Of a DNA stretch of 64,000 nucleotides, positions 58,417-64,000 are shown piece by piece (the stretch's first letter is position 1; each line of letters begins with the position of its first letter). The notes under the pieces were generated by a model. That model saw only the letters and a program-made list of their open reading frames with translations. It did not search any database and was not told the DNA's origin. The stretch is from Allonocardiopsis opalescens (GTDB lineage: Bacteria > Actinomycetota > Actinomycetes > Streptosporangiales > Streptosporangiaceae): contig NZ_PVZC01000004.1 of assembly GCF_003002095.1 (NCBI RefSeq), positions 639,646 through 703,645 on the forward strand, given 5' to 3'. The translations under genes were made by a program, and so were the position numbers.

Positions 58417-58560
58417 ATGGGCAAGGGCAAGCACGCCAACCAGGACGTTCCCGAAGACAGCGGCAAGGGCAGCCCCAGTCGGCAGGACGGGAGCCGCGGC
58501 CCCGGGCACGGGGGCGGGGGAGAGAAGACCGGCGACGGTAAGAGCGGCGACAAGAAGTGA
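58417..58560 (+). CDS. Small Lys/Gly/Asp peptide, putative imiditide-type precursor
   Basis: 47 residues with no hydrophobic core, rich in Gly, Lys and Ser, net basic. It contains five Asp: Asp10, Asp14, Asp24, Asp40 and Asp45; two are in Asp-Gly (RQDGSR, TGDGKS), the context most prone to aspartimide formation. GGGGAG before the ATG at 58417. Its stop codon overlaps the start of the isoaspartate-methyltransferase homologue as GTGA, so the two are made in step. In imiditide RiPPs a cationic precursor is encoded beside such an enzyme, which methylates Asp and thereby produces aspartimide. An unrelated small accessory peptide is the alternative. Confidence 0.72.
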   Translation: MGKGKHANQDVPEDSGKGSPSRQDGSRGPGHGGGGEKTGDGKSGDKK

Positions 58561-59726
58561 CGGCCGCCCCCGCGCCGGAACGGCGGGTCCGCGCGTTCCT
58601 GGACCTGCTGCGCGGCACCGGCCGACTGGCGCCGGAGTGGGAGGCGCCGTTCACCGCCGTGCAGCGGCACCGCTTCCTCCCCGATGTCATCTGGGCGCCC
58701 GCCGGGGACGATGACGGCGACGGGTACGTGCCGGTGGGCTCCGACGATCCGTACTGGTGGGACGAGGCGGCCTACGCCGACGTGGCCGTGGTGACGCAGG
58801 TGGACGACGGCCGCCCCGCCGGGCCCGGCGGTCGCGGCCTCATCGCCACCAGCTCGGCCTCGCAGCCGTCGCTGGTCGCATGGATGCTCACCGAGTCCGA
58901 CGTGCGCGTCGGCCATCGGGTGCTGGAGGTCGGCACCGGGACCGGCTACAACGCCGCCCTGCTGAGTGCGCGTCTGGGTGACGGCAAGGTGGTCACGGTG
59001 GAGGTGGACGAGGCACTGGCGGAGCGCGCCCGCGCGGTGCTGGCCGACGCGGGGCACCGGCCCCAGGTGGTCACCGGGGACGGCGCGCGGCCGGTCGGAC
59101 GGGGCCGCTTCGACCGGGTGATCGCCACGGCCGCCGCGAGGGCGGTGCCCTACCCGTGGGTGGAGCAGACGGTGCCCGGCGGCGTCGTGCTCACCCCGTG
59201 GGGGCCGGGTTTCGGATCACCGCACCTGCTGCGCCTGATCGTCGAGGAGGACGGCCGGGCCCACGGGCGTATCGTCGGCGCGGCCCCGTTCATGTGGCTG
59301 CGCGACCACCGCGCTCCGGCGGGGCGCATGTGGGACCACGTGGCCGACGACGCGCCCACCGCCGAAGGCCGTATCGCCGTGAGCCCCCGGGTCGTCGCCC
59401 GCGACGATCGCGGACTGGAACTCGCCCTGGGGGTGCTGGTGCCCCGGCTGAACTACGCCCTGTACGAGGCCAAGGACGGCTCCGGCGAGGCGACGGTCTA
59501 CGTCTACGACCGGGCCGGGTCCTGGGCGTGGGCCGAGTACGAGCCCGGCGCCGCCGACTACGAGACCCATCACCACGGCCCCCGCGACATGTGGGCCGAG
59601 GTGGCGGCCGCCTACCGGTGGTGGACCGGCGCCGGGCGGCCGGGAGTCGACCGGTTCGGCCTCACCGTGACCCCGCATGGCCAGACCGTCTGGCTCGACT
59701 CCCCGGCCCGGCCGGTGGGTTCGTGA
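58557..59726 (+). CDS. Protein-L-isoaspartate methyltransferase homologue with C-terminal extension
   Basis: 389 residues. The methyltransferase part has ATSSASQPSLVAWML (99-112), the family's substrate motif, then SAM motif EVGTGTGYNAALL (124-136) and VVTVEVDEALAERAR. About 190 residues follow that housekeeping PCMT proteins lack, including YHHG-like LNYALYEAKDGSG and GLTVTPHGQTVWLD; this extension is typical of the PIMT homologues found in RiPP clusters (lanthipeptide, lasso, graspetide and stand-alone imiditide types). No lanthipeptide synthetase, ATP-grasp ligase or lasso cyclase is near, so stand-alone imiditide-like action on the adjoining peptide fits best. Confidence 0.87.
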   Translation: MTAAPAPERRVRAFLDLLRGTGRLAPEWEAPFTAVQRHRFLPDVIWAPAGDDDGDGYVPVGSDDPYWWDEAAYADVAVVTQVDDGRPAGPGGRGLIATSSASQPSLVAWMLTESDVRVGHRVLEVGTGTGYNAALLSARLGDGKVVTVEVDEALAERARAVLADAGHRPQVVTGDGARPVGRGRFDRVIATAAARAVPYPWVEQTVPGGVVLTPWGPGFGSPHLLRLIVEEDGRAHGRIVGAAPFMWLRDHRAPAGRMWDHVADDAPTAEGRIAVSPRVVARDDRGLELALGVLVPRLNYALYEAKDGSGEATVYVYDRAGSWAWAEYEPGAADYETHHHGPRDMWAEVAAAYRWWTGAGRPGVDRFGLTVTPHGQTVWLDSPARPVGS

Positions 59727-59771
59727 CCGAGCCGAGTCGCCGGCTGCGACGGCACAGGTAAACAGTCCTGA

Positions 59772-59924
59772 GCGCTCAACGCCGTCCGGTGGGCCGAGCC
59801 CGGCTGGGAACGGTCCGGGCTGACCGTCTCGCGTGGAGGGCTGGCGGTGTGGTTCGACCAGCCCGGCCGCGTCGTCCGGATACCGGAGGCGACGGACACG
59901 CAGGGTCACAGGTCGATGGAGTAG
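59772..59924 (+). pseudogene. C-terminal fragment of a second isoaspartate-methyltransferase homologue
   Basis: A frame of 50 codons beginning just after TGA at 59769-59771, with no start codon, contains GWERSGLTVSRGGLAVWFDQPGRVV, aligned with GVDRFGLTVTPHGQTVWLDSPARPV at the end of the intact enzyme. About half the residues agree. It is likely the tail of a duplicated, deleted copy, or a gene conversion leftover. It ends inside the convergent GntR gene. Confidence 0.6.
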
Positions 59925-60661
59925 TCCAGTACCGCGCGGTCGGCCGGAATGGTGATCTCCGCGACCTCGACCACCCGTTCCCCGGCCAGCATCCGGCGTG
60001 TCACGACGAAGACCGGTACTCCCGGTGGGATGTCGAGGAACTCGGTCTCCGCCGGGTAGGGCATCCGCGACGAGATCGACTCCTCCACCCGCGTCACGGT
60101 GATGCCTAGTGACCGGAACTGGGCGAGGTTGCCGCCCGGCCAGGGCTCGTTCGCCGGATCGGCCACCGGAGTGTCGGCCACCATGGACAGCAGCAGCCAG
60201 GAGCGCGACAGCTGCGAGGCCGCGTCTCCGGCGTAGAAGGTGAACCGCCGCTCCAGCAGGACCTCGTCCGGCGGCACACCGAACAGTTCGGCGACCTGCG
60301 GACGCGTGACCTCCGCGAACTCCCGGTCGAGCCGATAGTCCGACCAGCCGATCCCGTGGTCGCGGGTGAACGACGTTTCCGGCCGCTCAGGTGTTGCCGC
60401 CGCGTCCACGCGGTACCGGTCGCCCGCGATCCGGCGCACCGTCGGCAGCGTCCGGACCGTCGTCCCGCCGCCGCGCCGGGTGCGCACCAGCCCTTCGCCG
60501 ACGAGCGTCGAGATCGACTTTCGGGCCGTGATCTCCGAGACGCCGTATTCCCGCTGGAGTTGAGCGTTGGACGGCAGCCGGGCTCCGGGCTGGAGGGTGC
60601 CGTCAAGGATCTGCGCACGCAGCTCATCGGCGATGCGGAGGTAGGCGTCCCGCTCGACCAC
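59906..60661 (-). CDS. GntR/HutC family transcriptional regulator
   Basis: 251 residues. GntR HTH (LRIADELRAQILDGTLQPGARLPSNAQLQREYGVSEITARKSI) at about 6-70 and a UTRA sensor domain with FTFYAGDAASQLSRSWLLL and EFLDIPPGVPVFVVTRRML. GGGGAGG before the GTG at 60661. Divergent from the small-protein operon at 60823, so it may regulate that operon or itself. Confidence 0.9.
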   Translation of the reverse strand: MVERDAYLRIADELRAQILDGTLQPGARLPSNAQLQREYGVSEITARKSISTLVGEGLVRTRRGGGTTVRTLPTVRRIAGDRYRVDAAATPERPETSFTRDHGIGWSDYRLDREFAEVTRPQVAELFGVPPDEVLLERRFTFYAGDAASQLSRSWLLLSMVADTPVADPANEPWPGGNLAQFRSLGITVTRVEESISSRMPYPAETEFLDIPPGVPVFVVTRRMLAGERVVEVAEITIPADRAVLDYSIDL

Positions 60662-60822
60662 GCCGCCTCCCCATGTCCCGCATCCGGCCTCCTGACTATG
60701 ACATCTACCGTGCGCCTCCGCGACCACACTGCTTCAACGTCAATATTCAACACCCCTCGTCAGATTGACTATTCACCCGCGATATGAATTTATCGAGGCA
60801 GACCTGAGCGGAGGGCCCCTTC

Positions 60823-61041
60823 ATGCTGGAGCGCTTGTACGGCGACTGTGACCCCAAACCCACCTGCCCGACCATGTGGCGCACTGACCGAGGCACCTAC
60901 GTGGTTCAGGGCTACATCGTCACCGACCCTGAGGAGCTGGCCACTCTGAACCTGCCACCTGGCGAGACCGCGGTCGAGGTGCCAGCCCGGTTGCTGGAGC
61001 GGTTGCACGAGCACACGATCGGCAGTGTCCATGCTGACTGA
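60823..61041 (+). CDS. Small conserved protein of the DUF6879/XRE module
   Basis: 72 residues: CDPKPTCPTMWRTDRGTYVVQGYIV then TDPEELATLNLPPGETAVEVP. Such small proteins regularly precede DUF6879 and XRE genes in actinomycetes. GGAGG before the ATG at 60823. Its end overlaps the start of the next gene. Function unknown. Confidence 0.78.
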   Translation: MLERLYGDCDPKPTCPTMWRTDRGTYVVQGYIVTDPEELATLNLPPGETAVEVPARLLERLHEHTIGSVHAD

Positions 61042-61585
61042 GGCCGAGTTGGAGAAGCTGTTCGACGGGATGCGGCACAGCGCATTTCGGCTGGAGACGC
61101 TGCCCGTGTACGACGTGCCGGGCGAGGCGGACCGGAAGGCGCGGTACTTCGCCGGGGAGTCGATGGAGCCGGACGACGCGACCCGCGAGTACCTGGAGAT
61201 GATGCAGGCCGAGATCAGCAGCGGTAAGCGGTGGCACAAGGTCCACGTCCTCACGCGACCGCTGACGCCGTACCTGCGGTTCGAATGCGAGGCCGGGTAC
61301 GCGATCTCCACTCGGTACGGCCAGGAGGTAGGCATCCTCGACATCACCGACCGGGCTGCACCGCCCGCGCTCGTCGGCGTCGGCGACTTCTGGCTTTTCG
61401 ACAACGAGACCGTTGCGCTCCTGCGATACGAGGACGGTCGATTCCTCGGCGCCGAGTTGGCGCCTACGTCCGTCATACCGCAGTATCGCACCGCCCGCGA
61501 CGTGGCCGAAGCCTCCGCGGTCCCGTTCACGGAGTGGTGGGCGGCGCATCCGGAGTACCGCCGGGAGCACCAGAAGCCCGCCTAG
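61031..61585 (+). CDS. DUF6879 family protein
   Basis: 184 residues: EKLFDGMRHSAFRLETLPVYDVPGE, EISSGKRWHKVHVLTRPLTPYLRFECEAGY, DFWLFDNETVALLRYEDG and FTEWWAAHPEYRRE, the standard DUF6879 pattern. The family sits beside XRE-DUF5753 regulators in many actinomycetes and its role is unknown. Start at ATG 61031; GTG 61025 is an alternative. Confidence 0.87.
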   Translation: MLTEAELEKLFDGMRHSAFRLETLPVYDVPGEADRKARYFAGESMEPDDATREYLEMMQAEISSGKRWHKVHVLTRPLTPYLRFECEAGYAISTRYGQEVGILDITDRAAPPALVGVGDFWLFDNETVALLRYEDGRFLGAELAPTSVIPQYRTARDVAEASAVPFTEWWAAHPEYRREHQKPA

Positions 61586-61591
61586 GCTGTC

Positions 61592-62422
61592 GTGGCGATG
61601 ACACGAGACGAAGACACGCGGCGGATCGGCGCGGAGTTGCGACGGCTCCGCGCCGGCGCCGGCCTCACCGGCCAGGAGGCGGCCCGCCGCTCCGGGATGA
61701 GCCAGCCCAAGATCAGCAGACTTGAACGCGGCGTGAACAGGGCGAGCGTCGAGGACGTCGAGACGCTGTGCGCCACCTACCGCGCCTCGACTACAGACCG
61801 GGACACCCTGGTCGGGCTGGTCGAGAGGCTGCACCGCACCGTCGAATCAGCGGCCACGATCCGGCGCGGCGGCACCCACATCAAGCAGGCGCAGATCCGT
61901 CGCGTCGAAGCCGCAGCCACGGAACTGCGGTACTTCCAGCCGATGACCATCCCCGGTCTGCTCCAGACGGCGGAGTTCACCCGGCGAATCTACGGCCTGT
62001 CGCTGGAGAACGACGCACTCGTGCGTGCGATGCAAGCGCTCGCCGACCGCCAGCGCATCCTGTACGACCAGGACAAACGGTTGCGCTTCATGCTGACAGA
62101 GCAGTCGCTGCGGTGGCGGATCGCGCCGCCGGAGGTGATGGCAACGCAGCTTCACCACATCGCGTCGCTGTCGACACTGGCCACGGTCGAGATCGCCGTG
62201 ATCCCGGCCGATGCCACCATGCACGAGGTGCCGCTGAATGCCTGGGAAGCATTCGACGACGATCTCGTATCGGTCGGCCTGGAGACCGCGACGATGACCT
62301 TCACGGATCCCGGAGACATCGCGCACTACCGACGGCTGTATGAGCTGCTGGAACGAAGTGCGGTGACGGGCGCGGATGCGCGCCAGTTGGTTACCCAACT
62401 GGCACACGATCACCTGAACTGA
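61592..62422 (+). CDS. XRE family regulator with DUF5753 sensor domain
   Basis: 276 residues. XRE HTH LTGQEAARRSGMSQPKISRLERG at about 28-50 and DUF5753 domain from about 95 (ATELRYFQPMTIPGLLQTAEFTRRIYG, QSLRWRI and VPLNAWEAFDDDLVSVGLET). DUF5753 members are abundant in Streptomyces and relatives, often with a DUF397 partner; no DUF397 gene is seen here. GTG at 61592 is used because AGG lies five bases upstream; ATG 61598 is the alternative. Confidence 0.9.
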   Translation: MAMTRDEDTRRIGAELRRLRAGAGLTGQEAARRSGMSQPKISRLERGVNRASVEDVETLCATYRASTTDRDTLVGLVERLHRTVESAATIRRGGTHIKQAQIRRVEAAATELRYFQPMTIPGLLQTAEFTRRIYGLSLENDALVRAMQALADRQRILYDQDKRLRFMLTEQSLRWRIAPPEVMATQLHHIASLSTLATVEIAVIPADATMHEVPLNAWEAFDDDLVSVGLETATMTFTDPGDIAHYRRLYELLERSAVTGADARQLVTQLAHDHLN

Positions 62423-62483
62423 TCAGAACCATTGAGATGATCATGGCCCTGATCTGCGACTATGCAAATATTCAGAGAGTTGC

Positions 62484-62512
62484 TTGTAAATTCGTATACG
62501 AGGTTGCATAAT
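62484..62512 (+). promoter_or_regulatory. Promoter of the 62551 operon
   Basis: TTGTAA (62484-62489), 17 bases, then CATAAT (62507-62512). A perfect palindrome TCGTATACGA (62492-62501) occupies the spacer and may be an operator, for example for the XRE protein encoded just upstream. Confidence 0.6.
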
Positions 62513-62550
62513 CGGGACACGAGTCCATCGAGACCTTGAGCGGTGACCCC

Positions 62551-62985
62551 ATGACGACACTCGTACTCAAATCGCGGCGATCCGCCCTGGTAGTCGCGCC
62601 TACGTCCCCATTCGTCCTCTTGGGCTGGTCGATCTGGCTCGGGACGCACACCGGCCGCTGGTGGGCTACCGTCCAGTGCTGTCCCGGACGCCTCCTGGAA
62701 GCTGCCAACCTCCCCGAGTTGGCCGTGGCGATCAGCGCCGAAGCACGTCGGCTCGCCGCCTCCGGCCTCGTACCTACCGACCACGTCACGCAGCTGGACA
62801 GGCGGCTGACCCAGGTCGTCGCCACCATTGACACCATGCGCCTGCCCGCCGTGCCGCCGCTGCCCCACCGGATCCCGGGCGCGCTGCCGGGCCCCCGTCC
62901 GGTCATCGACGTGCGCAGGCCGCATTCGCCAGGTCTGCTGCGCCGGGTCGAGCGGGGCATCGAAAAGAAACCGGCGGCGGCGTGA
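62551..62985 (+). CDS. Hypothetical protein
   Basis: 144 residues, not recognised. The N-terminus has VLLGWSIWLGTHTGRWWATVQCCPGRLLEAA and the rest is Ala/Leu/Pro-rich, with a basic tail. GAGCGG upstream and a good promoter support it. The stop overlaps the next gene as GTGA. Confidence 0.65.
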   Translation: MTTLVLKSRRSALVVAPTSPFVLLGWSIWLGTHTGRWWATVQCCPGRLLEAANLPELAVAISAEARRLAASGLVPTDHVTQLDRRLTQVVATIDTMRLPAVPPLPHRIPGALPGPRPVIDVRRPHSPGLLRRVERGIEKKPAAA

Positions 62986-63242
62986 TCACCGACAGCCGTG
63001 CCGCCACGGCCGCCGATGTCACCGACGACGAACTGCTGGCCGCGATGCAGGAGCATGCTCCCTGCGGGTGGCGCCTGCACCTGGTGCTGCGTCCGGACGG
63101 GTCCACCCTGTTCTGGCAGGCGTGCCGGGTGCGGTCTGGGCAGGGCGAGACGCTGCTGGAGGACACGGCCGGTCACCTGTCGGCCGCGCTGACCGCACCG
63201 CCGCCCCGCCGGGACCGGGCCGGGTGCGTCGGCCGCTGGTGA
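62982..63242 (+). CDS. Hypothetical protein translationally coupled to the preceding gene
   Basis: 86 residues: TDDELLAAMQEHAPCGWRLHLVLRPDGSTLFWQACRV and a basic tail. The GTG start overlaps the preceding stop. No family recognised. Confidence 0.6.
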   Translation: MITDSRAATAADVTDDELLAAMQEHAPCGWRLHLVLRPDGSTLFWQACRVRSGQGETLLEDTAGHLSAALTAPPPRRDRAGCVGRW

Positions 63243-63608
63243 TTCCACGGACCACCGCCGCCGGACGGGTTCGCGCCTGAGCCGCCCGGCGGCGGTCCAT
63301 GGCGGTCCCGGCCGCGGGGTCGAGAGGGACCACCGCCATCCGTCCCCACGCGGCGGCGGTTCTGTGACGAGCCTCCTCCGCGGCCGGGACCTTTCACCTC
63401 GCCCCGTCCGACCCGCACGGCGGGCGGTGCGACCGGCGGACCCGCCGCCGCACCAGCGCGGGACGGTTCCGCCCGCCGACGGACGGCAATCCGTCGGCAC
63501 CCCGGCCGCGCGGCCGGCCCCTGGCCTCCTCTCCAGGTCGACCGCGCGGCCCCTCAAACCCTTCCGTCACCGGCATGACCCGTGCCCTGGACCCAGGAAA
63601 GTCCCCGT
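63243..63608. other. 366-base GC-rich intergenic region
   Basis: No gene is supported. It contains the terminator hairpin at 63254-63296, then two further inverted repeats: CCGACGGA-N6-TCCGTCGG extended to 9-base arms at 63475-63498, and the 16-base palindrome CCGGCCGCGCGGCCGG at 63502-63517. These may regulate the downstream HTH gene. Confidence 0.5.
63254..63296 (+). terminator. Terminator hairpin
   Basis: ACCGCCGCCGG and CCGGCGGCGGT form a perfect 11-base inverted repeat that extends three more pairs after one mismatch, twelve bases after the stop codon of the 62982 ORF. Confidence 0.65.
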
Positions 63609-64000
63609 ATGCCCGTTCCCACCATGGTGCCGCTGGGAGAGGCCGCCCGCCTGTCCGGACGGTCGCCGCAGGCCATCAAGGAGATGGCCGAGGCCGGCGA
63701 GGTCTTCGCCGTGCACGTCAGCGGCCATTACTACTTCGATCCCGCGAAGCTTCCGGAGCGCCCGGCCTTGCCGGAAGAGCTTCGGGGCGAGTTGCCCGAG
63801 TTGATGACGGCGCAGGAGGTGGCGCATCTGTTCCGGGTGCATCCCAAGACGGTGTCCAGCTGGGCCCGTCAGGGGCGCCTGACCTACATCCGCACCCTGG
63901 GCGGGCACCGCCGCTACACCGCCCACGACGTCCGCGCACTCCTCAACCAGCAAACCGACCCCGACCGATCCGACCCCGACACACACAAGGACGACCAATC
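63609..64000 (+). CDS. Double-HTH regulator of the BldC/MerR-like type (C-terminus beyond window)
   Basis: 130 codons are visible and the frame runs off the end. Two HTH regions are seen: about 8-45 (LGEAARLSGRSPQAIKEMAEAGEVFAV) and about 65-112 (MTAQEVAHLFRVHPKTVSSWARQGRLTYIRTLGGHRRY), the second being a typical BldC-like DNA-binding motif with its GGHRRY wing. AGGAAAG precedes the ATG at 63609. Proteins of this type occur as excisionases of integrative elements and as developmental regulators. Confidence 0.8.
   Translation, partial: MPVPTMVPLGEAARLSGRSPQAIKEMAEAGEVFAVHVSGHYYFDPAKLPERPALPEELRGELPELMTAQEVAHLFRVHPKTVSSWARQGRLTYIRTLGGHRRYTAHDVRALLNQQTDPDRSDPDTHKDDQ

Noticed and set aside
58417..59726. 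A lanthipeptide or lasso-peptide cluster around the PIMT homologue
   Set aside because: No LanM/LanB/LanC, lasso cyclase, leader peptidase or ATP-grasp gene is nearby and the peptide lacks Cys.
63475..63517. Origin of replication or attachment site
   Set aside because: The inverted repeats are short and GC-rich with no iterons, tRNA gene or integrase in the window, so a regulatory or terminator role is simpler.
1..64000. CRISPR arrays, rRNA, tRNA and insertion sequences
   Set aside because: No regularly spaced repeats, no tRNA cloverleaf-like segments and no transposase motifs were seen on either strand.

Overview
The window is very GC-rich DNA packed with short, mostly leader-poor genes that use many GTG starts and GGAGG-type ribosome binding sites. 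It carries families typical of filamentous actinomycetes: mycothiol-dependent maleylpyruvate isomerase-like protein, deazaflavin-type nitroreductase, ECF41 and SigG-like sigma factors, XRE-DUF5753/DUF6879 modules, a BldC-like regulator and type II polyketide genes. A Nocardiopsaceae- or Streptomyces-like chromosome is the best guess; the genus cannot be fixed from the sequence alone. No rRNA, tRNA, CRISPR array or transposase gene was found.

Layout. 1-8.9 kb: an MFS efflux pump cut by the window edge, a MerR-amidase pair, a methyltransferase, MOSC, GNAT, nucleotidyltransferase, dihydrofolate-reductase-like and Uma2 genes, then a NarL-type two-component system. 9.1-13.4 kb: a divergent ABC exporter operon ending in a DUF418-DUF998 fusion. 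13.4-25 kb: many regulator/target pairs (WYL, HxlR/imine reductase, XRE-cupin/methyltransferase, two closely related LysR proteins around an EamA exporter, LysE-MOSC, SigG-like sigma). 25-43 kb: an RlpA-like secreted protein, DUF2252, an HTH/hydrolase pair behind tandem operators, TetR/DUF3224, a Nudix-GNAT fusion, AlkZ-like/WYL around a 43-bp inverted repeat, MocR/EamA, a truncated reductase and TetR/DoxX.

43.3-52.5 kb holds what looks like a decayed type II (aromatic) polyketide locus: flavin reductase, metallo-beta-lactamase-fold protein, two-domain cyclase/aromatase, ACP and chain-length factor in one operon. The ketosynthase alpha gene is missing except for a possible C-terminal tail that overlaps the chain-length-factor start. 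Farther upstream are a C9-type ketoreductase lacking its Rossmann glycine loop, a DUF6081 protein and a frameshifted lipocalin-like gene. A TetR-controlled carboxylesterase and a YqeY-like gene lie between the two halves.

52.6-60.7 kb contains a P-loop kinase-like gene with two tiny SD-led ORFs on the opposite strand, DoxX, an ECF41 sigma factor operon with a textbook ECF41 promoter, an arylamine N-acetyltransferase/TetR pair, and a 47-residue Asp-Gly-containing peptide translationally coupled to a protein-isoaspartate-methyltransferase homologue. That pair matches the architecture of imiditide-type (aspartimide) RiPP clusters and is the strongest candidate for a peptide-modifying system here. 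60.8-64 kb is visibly lower in GC and carries a small-protein/DUF6879/XRE-DUF5753 operon, two coupled orphan ORFs and a double-HTH regulator that runs off the window.
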